Assembly: GCF_000403435.2 (NCBI RefSeq)
Contig: NZ_KE159709.1
Span: forward strand, 271,604-335,603
Reading direction: 5' to 3'
DNA from: Oscillibacter sp. 1-3
GTDB taxonomy: Bacteria; Bacillota; Clostridia; Oscillospirales; Oscillospiraceae
Length of the DNA stretch: 64,000 nucleotides
In this document: piece by piece, positions 43,265 through 52,235 of the stretch
Layout of the letters: every line of letters begins with the position of its first letter
How positions within the stretch are numbered: the first letter of the stretch is position 1
The notes under the pieces: generated by a model
Told to the model about the DNA's origin: nothing
Databases searched by the model: none
What the model saw: only the letters and a program-made list of their open reading frames with translations
Made by a program: the position numbers and the translations under genes

Positions 43265-44338
43265 TTACAGCCGCCAGGAGGTCACCAGTCCCCGGGCCGA
43301 GTCCCACTCCCCGGCGGTGAAGACGCCGGCATCCATCAGCTGATCGCCCAAGGTCCGGCTGCTGTTTGGCAGCAGGGCGTCCAGGGCGTAATAGGAGATG
43401 TACACCAGCTCCGCACGCAGGAAGCGGTCCCGCTGGAGCATGGTGCACTCCCCTGCGGTCAGAACTCCCGCGTTCATAGCCCGGTCAAAGACGTCCGCCA
43501 GGTTGGTATTGGCGGCGGAGCTGTATCCCATGGCCCGGAGAACGAACTCGGTGTACTGGGAGGCGTTGACGGCGCCGGCGGGCCGGAACTCTGTGGGGCT
43601 GTACCCGTTGGTATAGCCCCGCTCATAGGCGTAGCCCACGTATTTCTCCGCCTCGGTACCCTGGGCCACATCCCGAAAGGGAGTGGTCCCCGTCCAGGCC
43701 AGGGCCTGCTGCTCCTCACCCAGGACGCGGATGAACATAATCAGCGCCTGGAGGCGGGTGGGGGCGGCCTCCAGATCAAAGCCCTGGCCATAGCCGGTGA
43801 GGGTGCCCCGAAACAGGTGGAGCTCTTTCAGGGCGGCGGCCATGGCGTTGTAGTCCTCGGCGCTGGAATAGGAGAACTCCACGCTCCCCTGGTAGTCCAG
43901 CACCGCCGTTTTAGAGGTGACGATGAAGTGGGCCGCGGTATCCTCCGCCGCCATATAGCGGTGGTTTGCAACGAGGGCCGTGCCGCTGGGGACCACCGTA
44001 CCGGCGGTGACGTCCACCACCGCGCCTGGAGAGGGATAGGACACATATGCTTCCCCTGCCAGCAGCAGAATGCTGGAGCCGGTGGAGCATACCGCGTCGT
44101 CCGCCCCTTTCAGCCTTGTCTCCATCCAGACGGAGGCGGCGGATACGGTTCCGCCGCTGCCGGACAGATCGGCGTCGTTCAGCCGCTGGTCCACCCGCTG
44201 GTCCACCGTGTCCGTGAAGGTTCCGGTGAGATAGCTGAGCGTGGCCAGCGGGTCCGCCGCGTCTCCCGCGGCCAGGGCCCAGACGGCGGCCAAAAGCAGT
44301 ACGCAGACGGGCAGCAGGATCAGAAGTTTTTTTCTCAT
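43265..44338 (-). CDS. S-layer homology (SLH) domain protein
   Basis: 357 residues with an N-terminal signal peptide or anchor (KKLLILLPVCVLLLAAVWALA). The first half is unassigned, with a YAHFIV/TAVLDYQ beta-rich segment. The second half contains SLH-like repeats: RLQALIMFIRVLG, then FRDVAQGTEAEKYVGYAYE, TNGYSPTEFRPAGAVNASQY and FVLRAMGYS. SLH domains hold proteins to cell-wall polymers. The gene begins 9 bp after rex and is probably in the same operon, which is an unusual partnership. Confidence 0.82.
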   Translation of the reverse strand: MRKKLLILLPVCVLLLAAVWALAAGDAADPLATLSYLTGTFTDTVDQRVDQRLNDADLSGSGGTVSAASVWMETRLKGADDAVCSTGSSILLLAGEAYVSYPSPGAVVDVTAGTVVPSGTALVANHRYMAAEDTAAHFIVTSKTAVLDYQGSVEFSYSSAEDYNAMAAALKELHLFRGTLTGYGQGFDLEAAPTRLQALIMFIRVLGEEQQALAWTGTTPFRDVAQGTEAEKYVGYAYERGYTNGYSPTEFRPAGAVNASQYTEFVLRAMGYSSAANTNLADVFDRAMNAGVLTAGECTMLQRDRFLRAELVYISYYALDALLPNSSRTLGDQLMDAGVFTAGEWDSARGLVTSWRL

Positions 44339-44347
44339 AGGCGTTCC

Positions 44348-44977
44348 TCAGCGGTTGGCGATGCGGTAGCTGAGGGTCAGCAGGCTGTCCGCAAAATGGA
44401 TATTCTCAAACTGTACGTCGGGATTCACGCTGCTGAGCTCCACATTGGTGAAGTTCCAAAAGCCCCGGACCCCCAGGCCGATGAGGTGGTCGGCGGTGTC
44501 CTGCGCTACCGACTGGGGGATGGTCAGCACCACCACGTCCACGGCGTGGCCCCGGATATATTGATCCAGCTCGTCCATGGCGTAGATAGGTACTCCGTTG
44601 ACGCTGGAGCCCACCATCGCGGGGGAGATGTCGAAGGCGGCGTCCACAGTAAAGCCCGCCTGGTCAAAGTGGAAATTCTGGAGCAGGGCGTGGCCCAGGT
44701 TGCCTACACCGATCATAATCAGGTGGTGGTTGTTGTCCACACCTAAGATGTGCCCGATCTCAGAGCGCAGTTCTTCCACATTATAGCCGTAGCCCTGCTG
44801 GCCAAACTCCCCGAAGCAGCTGAAATCCTGCCGGATCTGAGAGGCGGTGATGTTCATCTCCTGACCCAGGGAGTGGGAGGAGATGCGGACTACGCCACGG
44901 GCGCAGAGGTCCGTCAGCTGCCGGTAATATCGGGGGAGGCGGCGGATGACCGCGTCAGAGATGTTTTCCTTCTTCAA
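44348..44977 (-). CDS. rex: Redox-sensing transcriptional repressor Rex
   Basis: 209 residues. N-terminal winged helix (AVIRRLPRYYRQLTDLCARG, then ITASQIRQDFSCFGEFGQQGYGY) and a Rossmann domain beginning near residue 85 (HHLIMIGVGNLGHALLQNF). Rex senses the NADH/NAD+ ratio and represses fermentation genes in Gram-positive bacteria. Its own promoter (45020-45048) is bracketed by TTTAACAA-like half sites, suggesting autoregulation. The targets here are not visible. Confidence 0.95.
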   Translation of the reverse strand: MKKENISDAVIRRLPRYYRQLTDLCARGVVRISSHSLGQEMNITASQIRQDFSCFGEFGQQGYGYNVEELRSEIGHILGVDNNHHLIMIGVGNLGHALLQNFHFDQAGFTVDAAFDISPAMVGSSVNGVPIYAMDELDQYIRGHAVDVVVLTIPQSVAQDTADHLIGLGVRGFWNFTNVELSSVNPDVQFENIHFADSLLTLSYRIANR

Positions 44978-45000
44978 GTCGATCAGCTCCCATCGAGAAA

Positions 45001-45062
45001 GTTTGTTAAAGTTATGATTAGTTTAGACCAAATTCAGCGACTTGTCAATTTTTTTAACAATC
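45001..45062 (-). promoter_or_regulatory. rex promoter with Rex-like half sites
   Basis: On the minus strand TTGACA (45048-45043), 17-bp spacer, TAAACT (45025-45020). TTGTTAA followed by five A and TTGACAA overlaps the -35 and resembles the clostridial Rex site TTGTTAA-N4-TTAACAA with one mismatch and an extra base. A second half site, TTGTTAAA on the plus strand, lies at 45003-45010. Confidence 0.5.
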
Positions 45063-45227
45063 TTTTTCTCAAAAAATTTCCCTGATTTTTGTGCAATCAC
45101 GCCAAAGCCCGGGTGCGGAGGCACCCGGGCACAGACTGTAAAAAACCGATTCAACGGGAAGGAAGGGTGTGTGCGGGACGAGGAAGGTTTCACGCACCAT
45201 TGAAAACTTACAAAGCTGTTGTCCGCA

Positions 45228-45932
45228 TCAATAGATGCTGGAGTAGATTCCCGCCCACTGCAGCGCCGCGGCGGCCAGCACGAACATGTGCCACACGCAG
45301 TGGTCGTTTTTCCGGCCCCTGGCAAAGGGGATCATCCCCAGGGTGTACACCAGTCCGCCGCCCAGGATGAACCACAGCAGAGGCCGGTTATTGGCGTAGA
45401 AATCCGGCAAAAACACCAGCCCGCTCCAGCCGATCAGAAAATACAGTGTGAAGTGCAGCGCCCGCCAGCGGCCGGGGCCGAAGACCAGAATCAGCGTCAC
45501 GCCGGTGAGAATCACGGCCCACTGGACACAAAACAGCGTAATCCCCAGCACGCCGCCCAGGTATACCAGCAGGATGGGGGCGAAGGTTCCGCCGATCAGC
45601 AGGTAGATGGAGGTATAGTCAAACCGGCGGCAGACCCGTTTTGCCCTGGAGCCGGTCCGCATGGCGTGGTACACGCTGCTCATCACCATCATCAGCACCA
45701 TGCTGACGCCGTAAAAGCAGGAGGCCATGACCTTCAGCGGCGTATCCGACCGCTGAAGCAGCAATACCATGGCCGCCGCCGCCAGCGCCGCGCCAGCGCC
45801 GTGGCTCGCCGTGTTGAAGAGTTCCTCTCCCGCTGTCAGGTGAGGGGGCTCGTTCCGGGCCTGGACCTTGGCCCTTCGGATTGCCCGGGCCCTGGCCCGA
45901 TACATCTCGTTTGTCATCGGCGTCGCTTCCAT
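45228..45932 (-). CDS. Hemolysin III family (PAQR) membrane protein
   Basis: 234 residues from the ATG at 45932 (GAGGAG upstream). Seven membrane segments. Conserved PAQR/YqfA marks are HLTAGEELFNTASHGAGAAL, SSVYHAMRTGSRAKRVCRRFDYTSIY in two parts, GGTFAPILLVYLGG and the closing DHCVWHMFVLAAAALQW. The putative zinc site residues (Ser, His, His/Asp) are present. It is expected in the cytoplasmic membrane; hemolytic activity is known only for a few members. It precedes no obvious partner. Confidence 0.9.
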   Translation of the reverse strand: MEATPMTNEMYRARARAIRRAKVQARNEPPHLTAGEELFNTASHGAGAALAAAAMVLLLQRSDTPLKVMASCFYGVSMVLMMVMSSVYHAMRTGSRAKRVCRRFDYTSIYLLIGGTFAPILLVYLGGVLGITLFCVQWAVILTGVTLILVFGPGRWRALHFTLYFLIGWSGLVFLPDFYANNRPLLWFILGGGLVYTLGMIPFARGRKNDHCVWHMFVLAAAALQWAGIYSSIY

Positions 45933-46072
45933 AATCGTTCTCCTCTGCCGCGCTGAATGGCGGCTGTCCATATTGCGAAATATGATTTACAAAACTATAT
46001 TACACGATATATAATCATATTGCAAGTAGTTTTTTCAAAAAAACTGTGTGCATTCTGTGAAATTTTTACCAA

Positions 46073-46100
46073 AAAGGAGGGCGCGGAAGCACCCTCCTTT
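46073..46100. terminator. Hairpin terminator
   Basis: AAAGGAGGGCGC and GCACCCTCCTTT form a stem downstream of the lipoprotein gene, which ends at 46121 on the minus strand. Confidence 0.65.
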
Positions 46101-46120
46101 GGAGCTCTGTTATTTTGTCT

Positions 46121-47335
46121 CTATTTGGACGTATCCTCCGCCAGGGGCAGACCATAAAAATCCAGACTGGTCAGCCGTTCCGTCTCCGGGGAAAAGGCCA
46201 GCCGGCTGGTGCCGCCGTTGGAGGTGCCGCAGGTGAGAAGCAGCGCACCGTCCTTCTGCCAGGAGATGCCGGTGACGGAGGTCTCCAGGCCGTCCCAGTT
46301 CTGGAGATCATAGACGCCGCCCCAGGAGCCCTCGCCGGGCTTTTGCCATCTGACGGAAAATTCCGTGGGGACATTCGTCAGCGCGGCAGACCAGACGCCG
46401 TCGGCGGACCAGATCTGATAACGGGCAGCATTTCCCTCCAGCCGCCGCGCCGTCGTCTCCTCTGCGGCGGCAATCATCTCCGGCGTTCCCTTCGGGATCA
46501 GCAGGGCGCGGCTGTCATGGTACTGTTCGCCGCTGGCCCAGTCCGTACCGTTGGAGAGGTACAGATCCTGTCCGTCCGTCACCAGATAGGAAAACCGCTG
46601 TTCTTCGATCTTTCCGCTCCGGCGCGCCCGCCGCAGAAAATGGCCGTTTTCATAGATCACATCCTGGATGACAGGGTCACCGTCGCCGCGGTCCTCCACG
46701 GCCCGCAGCTGGCAGGGAACTCCTAGAGCGGATTTGCGCAGGAACGCCTCCACATTCTCCGGATTTCTCATGCCGCTGTTTGCAAATACCACGCAGTCCT
46801 TCGGCGCCGTATCGGCCCGGTAGTTCTCCGGCAGATTCTCCAGAGGTTCAAAGCCGTAAGGGGTTTCTGCTGTGTAAGGGCTTTTTCCCAACTGAAACTC
46901 CACATACGCGGCGGTGTCCCCCAGAGGCTTGACCAATTGATAGCGCCCCGGCTCCGGCGGCTCCTCGTACCTGTCCAGTGTGCAGGTCAGGGCCATTTCA
47001 CCGCCGTGGGCCAGGGAATACCCGATGTGGTTGAAGCCCCAGTTATCCCTGGGGGTCAGGTCTGTCCACATGCCTCCCTCCAGGCGCCGGATCTGGTAAT
47101 CCTCCCCAAACTCCGCAGTCTCTCCCGTCTCATTGCGGATAAAATAGGCAAACGTGGTCAGAGACGGGTCATAGACCTCCCGCTCCATGTCCACGGTCCA
47201 TCCGGGATGGTCTGACGGCGCCTCTCCCGGTCCGCGGAGCCCATCCTCCGGCAAGGGCTCCGGGACTGGCTCTCCCCCGCAGGCGGTCAGGAACAGAATA
47301 CCCAGAAGCAGGATTCCGTTCATTATTTTTTTCAT
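46121..47335 (-). CDS. Putative lipoprotein with Ig-like domain
   Basis: 404 residues from the ATG at 47335 (GGGGG ten bases upstream); a TTG three codons earlier is possible. A lipoprotein signal MKKIMNGILLLGILFLTACG has the lipobox LTAC. Residues about 45-135 (VDMEREVYDPSLTTFAYFIR, then GRYQLVKPL) look like the Ig-like domain common in small Firmicutes lipoproteins that lie near signalling genes. The rest is not recognised. It is divergent from the ssnA leader. The function is unknown. Confidence 0.7.
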   Translation of the reverse strand: MKKIMNGILLLGILFLTACGGEPVPEPLPEDGLRGPGEAPSDHPGWTVDMEREVYDPSLTTFAYFIRNETGETAEFGEDYQIRRLEGGMWTDLTPRDNWGFNHIGYSLAHGGEMALTCTLDRYEEPPEPGRYQLVKPLGDTAAYVEFQLGKSPYTAETPYGFEPLENLPENYRADTAPKDCVVFANSGMRNPENVEAFLRKSALGVPCQLRAVEDRGDGDPVIQDVIYENGHFLRRARRSGKIEEQRFSYLVTDGQDLYLSNGTDWASGEQYHDSRALLIPKGTPEMIAAAEETTARRLEGNAARYQIWSADGVWSAALTNVPTEFSVRWQKPGEGSWGGVYDLQNWDGLETSVTGISWQKDGALLLTCGTSNGGTSRLAFSPETERLTSLDFYGLPLAEDTSK

Positions 47336-47452
47336 CTGTGTCAACCCCCTTTAGTATCTCTTTTGTCGGAAGGACGGTGTAAAAGGTTCCGCCGGTTTCC
47401 GGATTCTGTTAAAAATGTACAAAAAATTTTTTCTTTTTTTCCTATCTGACGC

Positions 47453-47602
47453 TTGTATCCTGCCGTCGTCTCTGGTACAATAAAAACACAAACTGAGAAT
47501 GATAGCTGTAACGGAGTGCCGCGCGCACGGGCTGACACCTATCATTCCTTTTCTTTTGATAGGTGTTTCAAACCAGTCCGGTTTGAGGCGCCTTTTCTTT
47601 TT
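47453..47602 (+). promoter_or_regulatory. ssnA promoter and riboswitch-like terminator leader
   Basis: TTGTAT (47453-47458), 17-bp spacer and an extended -10 TGG-TACAAT (47476-47481) give a start near 47488. The leader holds three mutually exclusive pairings. P1 is GAATGATAG (47497-47505) with CTATCATTC (47539-47547), enclosing 33 nt with an inner GTGC/GCAC hairpin. The antiterminator is ACACCTATC (47535-47543) with GATAGGTGT (47558-47566). The terminator is GGTGTTTCAAACC (47562-47574) with GGTTTGAGGCGCC (47580-47592), then TTTTCTTTTT. This is the architecture of a transcriptional riboswitch. No known class was confidently recognised. Confidence 0.7.
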
Positions 47603-47638
47603 GGAAATCGCCTAAATCAACATCAGGAGGTTTTTCGT

Positions 47639-48982
47639 ATGATCTTACTGGCAAACGGCAGACTCATCACCCGGGACCCCGGCGGCGCGGGCTACCTGCC
47701 CGACGGCGGCGTGGTCACCGACGGCGGAAAGATCGTGGAGGTGGGGGAGACTGCCGCCCTCAGGGACAAGTATCCCCAGGCGGAGTTTGTGGACGCCCGG
47801 GGCGGCGTCATCATGCCTGGCCTCATCAACGCCCACACCCACATCTACTCCGCCCTGGCCCGGGGACTCTCCATCAACGGCTACGCCCCCACCAACTTCT
47901 ATGAGGTGCTGGACGGCCAGTGGTGGTACATCGACCGCCACCTGGATCTGGCGGCTACCCGGGCCAGCGCACAGGCCCTGGTGATCGACTCCATCAAGCA
48001 GGGCGTCACCACTATCTTTGACCACCACGCCTCCTTCTGCGAGATTCCCGGCTCCCTGATGGCGATTGCGGAGGTAACCCGGGAGATGGGGATGCGGGCG
48101 TGCCTCTGCTACGAGGTCAGCGACCGGGACGGGGAGGAGAAGTCCCTCCAGTCCGTTCAGGAGAACAAGGATTTCATCGACTACTGCGAGAAGAACCCCA
48201 GCGGTATGCTCAAGGCCATGTTCGGAGGTCACGCGCTCTTTACCATCTCCGACAAGACCTTTGAACGCATGAACGCCGCCAACGCCGGCCGGGTGGGCTA
48301 CCACATCCACGTCTCCGAGGGCATGAACGATGTGTACGACAGCCTCCAGAACTACGGCCGCCGTCCGGTCCAGCGGCTCCAGGACCATGGGATTCTGGGT
48401 TCCAAGACCATTCTTGGCCACTGCATCCACGTGAACACTGCCGAGATGGACATCATCAAGGCCACGGATACCATGTGCGTCAACAACCCCGAGAGCAACA
48501 TGGGCAACGCCGTGGGCTGCTCCCCGGTGCTCCGGCTCTTCCAAAAAGGCATTCTGGTGGGGCTGGGTACCGACGCCTACACCAACGACATGCTGGAGAG
48601 CATCAAGGCGGCCCTGACCATCCAGCGGCACAACGCGTGCCTGCCCGGCGTGGGCTGGTGCGAGGTGACGGACATGCTCTTTAAGAACAACGCAAAAATG
48701 GCCCGGCGGGCAGGATTCCCGGAGATGGGCGTTTTGAAGGCCGGAGCGGCGGCGGATGTGATCGTCATGGACTACAAGCCCTTCACCCCGTTCAGCGGCG
48801 CCAACATCGATGGCCATATGCTCTTCGGCATGACGGGCCGCCAGTGTCAGACCACCATGGTAAACGGCAAAATTTTGATGAGGGACCGGGTGTTGACCGA
48901 GATCGACGAGGAGGCCGTCAATGCGAAGATCCTGGAGGTCTCTAAAAAGCTCTGGGGGACCCTGAACCACTGCGAGTATTGA
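47639..48982 (+). CDS. ssnA: SsnA-type amidohydrolase (putative purine-related aminohydrolase)
   Basis: 447 residues from the ATG at 47639 (AGGAGG nine bases upstream); the frame is open further upstream through the leader but without a credible start. Amidohydrolase motifs: VIMPGLINAHTHIYSALARG with the metal HxH near 66-68, FDHHASF, VGYHIHVSEG, LGHCIHV and LGTDAYTNDML. It matches SsnA, an enzyme of the ygfK/ssnA/xdh cluster linked to purine and urate breakdown and selenium-dependent hydroxylases. Its precise reaction is not established. ygfK follows after 27 bp. Confidence 0.88.
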   Translation: MILLANGRLITRDPGGAGYLPDGGVVTDGGKIVEVGETAALRDKYPQAEFVDARGGVIMPGLINAHTHIYSALARGLSINGYAPTNFYEVLDGQWWYIDRHLDLAATRASAQALVIDSIKQGVTTIFDHHASFCEIPGSLMAIAEVTREMGMRACLCYEVSDRDGEEKSLQSVQENKDFIDYCEKNPSGMLKAMFGGHALFTISDKTFERMNAANAGRVGYHIHVSEGMNDVYDSLQNYGRRPVQRLQDHGILGSKTILGHCIHVNTAEMDIIKATDTMCVNNPESNMGNAVGCSPVLRLFQKGILVGLGTDAYTNDMLESIKAALTIQRHNACLPGVGWCEVTDMLFKNNAKMARRAGFPEMGVLKAGAAADVIVMDYKPFTPFSGANIDGHMLFGMTGRQCQTTMVNGKILMRDRVLTEIDEEAVNAKILEVSKKLWGTLNHCEY

Positions 48983-49009
48983 TTAAACAATATTAGGAGG
49001 AATCAAGCC

Positions 49010-51958
49010 ATGTCTGAACTGATGACCCCCATTCCCTTCCGGGAATTGATGACCTGGGTGACCGCCGAATACCAGAGAGAAGGTACAGTTTTCGGTGTCC
49101 ACAGGCCCTACAGGGCGGGCGTCAAGACCCTGCCCATCTTCGGTGAGAAGATCGAGACCCCCTTCGGCCCCGCCGCCGGACCCAACACCCAGCTGGCCCA
49201 GAATATCATCGCCGGCTATTTCGCTGGCGCACGGTTCTTTGAGTTGAAAACCGTCCAGAAAATGGACGGAGCGGACCTGGCCGCCTGCATCAACCGCCCC
49301 TGCATCCTGGCGGAGGATGAGTGCTACAACTGCGAGTGGTCCACGGAGCTCTATGTCCAGCAGGCCTTTGAGGAGTATGTCAAAGCCTGGTGCGCCTGCA
49401 AGGTCATGGCCAAGGCGTACGGCCTGGGAGACCCGGACGCCTTTGTGTTCAATATGTCCGTGGGCTATGACCTGGCGGGCATCCAGGGCGGGAAGATTGA
49501 CGCCTTCCTGAACGGCATGACCAATGCCTCCCAGACGCCCATCTTCCAGGAGTGCATCAAGGTTTTGAAGGAGTTTTTCCCTGGGGAGAGCGCCTTCATT
49601 GATACCATCTCCCCCCGGATCTCCGGCAGCGTGACCCTCTCCACCCTCCACGGCTGTCCGCCGGACGAGATCGAGCGCATTGCCAGTTACCTCATTGAGA
49701 AAAAGGGTCTCCACACCTTTGTCAAGTGCAACCCCACCATCCTGGGCTACGAGACCGCCCGCTCCATCCTGGACGGTATGGGCTACGACTATATCGCCTT
49801 CGACGATCATCATTTCAAAGAGGATCTCCAGTACCAGGACGCCGTGCCCATGTTCCGCCGCCTGCAGGCTCTGGCGGACAAGTGCGGCGTGGAGTTTGGC
49901 CTAAAACTCTCCAATACCTTCCCCGTGGATGTGAAGGCCGGGGAGCTCCCCAGCGAGGAGATGTATATGGCGGGGAAGTCCCTCTTCCCCCTGACCACCA
50001 CAATGGCCGCCCGCATCTCCCGGGAGTTCGGCGGAAAAATGCGGATCAGCTACGCCGGCGGCGCGGACGCGCTGAACATCGACAAGCTGTTCTCCCTTGG
50101 CATCTGGCCCATCACCATGGCCACCACGGAGCTCAAGCCCGGCGGCTACCAGCGCTTCGTCCAGATCGGCGACAAGCTGGACGCTTTGGAGTTCAAGCCC
50201 TTCACCGGCGTGGACGTGGCGGGCATCGAGGCCCTGGCCCTGGCGGCCCGATCCGACAAGTACCATGTTAAGGCTGTGAAGCCCCTGCCCCGGCGGAAGC
50301 TCTATGAGAAGGTGCCGCTGATGGACTGCTTCACCGCCCCCTGCAAGGGCGGCTGCCCCATCCAGCAAGACATCCCGGAGTATATCGAGCTGTGCCGCAA
50401 GGGCCGGTATGACTCCGCCCTGCGGTTGATCTGCGAGAAGAACCCCCTGCCCTTCATCACCGGCACCATCTGCGCCCACCGCTGCCAGACCAAGTGTACC
50501 CGGAATTTCTATGACGACTCCGTCCAGATCCGCGCTGCCAAGCTGGTGGCCGCTGAGAGGGGCTACGACGCCTATGTGTCCAAGATCAAACCGGCGGCCC
50601 CGGTGAAAGACGGCCGGAAAGTGGCCGTCGTCGGCGGCGGTCCCGCCGGCATGGCCGCAGCTTATTTTGTGGGCCGGGCGGGCATCCCTGTCACCGTCTT
50701 TGAAAAGTCCGGCAGCCTGGGCGGCATCGTCCGGCAGGTGATCCCTGCCTTCCGCATCAGCGATGAGGCCATCGACAAGGACGCGGCCCTCATCGCCAGG
50801 ATGGGCGCGGAGATCAAGCTGAACACCCCCGCCCCCTCTGTTGCGGAGCTGAAAGCCGAAGGGTATACCCACATCTTCTTCGCCGCGGGCGCCTGGAAGG
50901 CCGGAAGGCTGGACATTCCCGGCAACGTGGTGCCCGTCATCGGCTGGCTGAAGGATTTGAAGGCCGGGAAAGACGTCTCCCTGGGCCATGTGGCCGTGGT
51001 GGGCGGCGGCAACACCGCCATGGACGCCGCCCGGGCGGCTCTCCGGGCCGGGGCCAAGTCCTCCACCCTGGTATATCGCCGAACCAAGAAGTATATGCCC
51101 GCCGACGCCGAAGAACTGGAGCTGGCCATCGCCGACGGTGTGAACTTCCTGGAGCTGGTGGCCCCCGTGGAGCAGAGCGGCGGCAGGCTCCGCTGCGAGA
51201 AGATGAAGCTGGGCGAGCCCGACGAGAAGGGCCGCCGGAAGCCGGAGCCCACCGGCGAGTTTGTGGAGATCGACTGTGACACCGTTATCTCCGCCGTGGG
51301 TGAGAAGGTGGAGAGCGAGCTGTTCACCGCCAACGGCATCGAGGTGGACGGTAAGGGCCTGCCGGCCTTCAAGACCAACGTGGAGGGCGTGTACGCCGGC
51401 GGCGACGCCATGCGGGGCCCCGCCACTGTGGTGGAGGGCATCGCGGACGCCCAGTGGTTCGCAAACGCCGTCATTGGCGAGACTTACAAGTACGCCGTCC
51501 CCGCCCACGCCAGGGCCGGCCGGGCGGAGGCCATCGCCAAGAAGGGCGTCCTCTGCGAGTCCGCCAAGTGCGAGGGAGACCGGTGCCTGACCTGCAACGT
51601 GGTGTGCCAGGTCTGCGCCGACGTGTGCCCCAACCGGGCCAACGTGGTGGTGGAGCTGCCCGACGGGCGGCATGAGATCCTCCACGTGGACCGGATGTGC
51701 AACGAGTGCGGCAACTGCGCCATCTTCTGCCCCTACGACTCCGCGCCGTACCGGGACAAGTTCACCCTGTTCAAGACCCGGGAGGGCTTTGACGAGAGCG
51801 TGAACAACCAGGGCTTCCTGCCCCTGGGCGGCAGGAAGGCGCTGGTCCGGCTGGACGGGAAGGTCTTCGAGGCCGACCTGGACGGCGCCAACGACCTGCC
51901 CGCGGAGATTGAGGTCCTGATTCTGACGGTGCTGACCAAGTATACCTATCTGCTGTGA
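49010..51958 (+). CDS. ygfK: YgfK, putative selenate reductase/purine-catabolism oxidoreductase
   Basis: 982 residues, one gene with AGGAGG before the ATG. The N-terminal half is dihydropyrimidine/dihydroorotate dehydrogenase-like (FGPAAGPNTQLAQNIIAGYF, FVKCNPTILGYE, RISYAGGADALNIDKLF). The central cysteine region (CFTAPCKGGCPIQQDIPEY, CAHRCQTKC) resembles the GltD-type Fe-S domain. The FAD/NAD domain follows (KVAVVGGGPAGMAAAYF, HVAVVGGGNTAMDAARAAL). The C-terminus has clustered Cys motifs (CLTCNVVCQVCADVCP, CNECGNCAIFCPYDSAPY). YgfK is essential for anaerobic urate/purine degradation in related gut bacteria; electron flow details are inferred. Confidence 0.9.
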   Translation: MSELMTPIPFRELMTWVTAEYQREGTVFGVHRPYRAGVKTLPIFGEKIETPFGPAAGPNTQLAQNIIAGYFAGARFFELKTVQKMDGADLAACINRPCILAEDECYNCEWSTELYVQQAFEEYVKAWCACKVMAKAYGLGDPDAFVFNMSVGYDLAGIQGGKIDAFLNGMTNASQTPIFQECIKVLKEFFPGESAFIDTISPRISGSVTLSTLHGCPPDEIERIASYLIEKKGLHTFVKCNPTILGYETARSILDGMGYDYIAFDDHHFKEDLQYQDAVPMFRRLQALADKCGVEFGLKLSNTFPVDVKAGELPSEEMYMAGKSLFPLTTTMAARISREFGGKMRISYAGGADALNIDKLFSLGIWPITMATTELKPGGYQRFVQIGDKLDALEFKPFTGVDVAGIEALALAARSDKYHVKAVKPLPRRKLYEKVPLMDCFTAPCKGGCPIQQDIPEYIELCRKGRYDSALRLICEKNPLPFITGTICAHRCQTKCTRNFYDDSVQIRAAKLVAAERGYDAYVSKIKPAAPVKDGRKVAVVGGGPAGMAAAYFVGRAGIPVTVFEKSGSLGGIVRQVIPAFRISDEAIDKDAALIARMGAEIKLNTPAPSVAELKAEGYTHIFFAAGAWKAGRLDIPGNVVPVIGWLKDLKAGKDVSLGHVAVVGGGNTAMDAARAALRAGAKSSTLVYRRTKKYMPADAEELELAIADGVNFLELVAPVEQSGGRLRCEKMKLGEPDEKGRRKPEPTGEFVEIDCDTVISAVGEKVESELFTANGIEVDGKGLPAFKTNVEGVYAGGDAMRGPATVVEGIADAQWFANAVIGETYKYAVPAHARAGRAEAIAKKGVLCESAKCEGDRCLTCNVVCQVCADVCPNRANVVVELPDGRHEILHVDRMCNECGNCAIFCPYDSAPYRDKFTLFKTREGFDESVNNQGFLPLGGRKALVRLDGKVFEADLDGANDLPAEIEVLILTVLTKYTYLL

Positions 51959-51968
51959 TTTTTCCGTG

Positions 51969-52000
51969 GAGGGCGGGAGCGAAAGCTCCCACCCTCTTTT
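51969..52000 (+). terminator. Terminator of the ssnA-ygfK operon
   Basis: GAGGGCGGGAGC GAAA GCTCCCACCCTC stem with a tetraloop followed by TTTT. Confidence 0.85.
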
Positions 52001-52041
52001 GCGCTGCCGGAGCTGGGATGCGGTAATTTCAGGGAGCTGCG

Positions 52042-52211
52042 TTGACGGTTGGAAACGGCGGTGATATAATAAAAAAACCGGAAGTAATAGCAGACGCGCT
52101 TGAAAAACGGTAAAATTCGGCGGTTAAAGCAGGGCATGGACTGCGATGGACGTACTCCGTTTGGCCGCGGTCAGCTTTACCTTACCTTCTTTTTACCGAT
52201 TTTCAAGCGCG
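52042..52211 (+). promoter_or_regulatory. Promoter and long inverted-repeat leader of the SUKH gene
   Basis: TTGACG (52042-52047), 17-bp spacer, TATAAT (52065-52070). The untranslated leader then holds a 21-bp inverted repeat: CGCGCTTGAAAAACGGTAAA at 52095 and its complement ending at 52211 (20 of 21 pairs), enclosing 75 bp with smaller internal pairing. It could be a MITE of a different family or an mRNA structure. Confidence 0.6.
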
Positions 52212-52235
52212 CCGACGATAGAGCGGAGGCATGGT

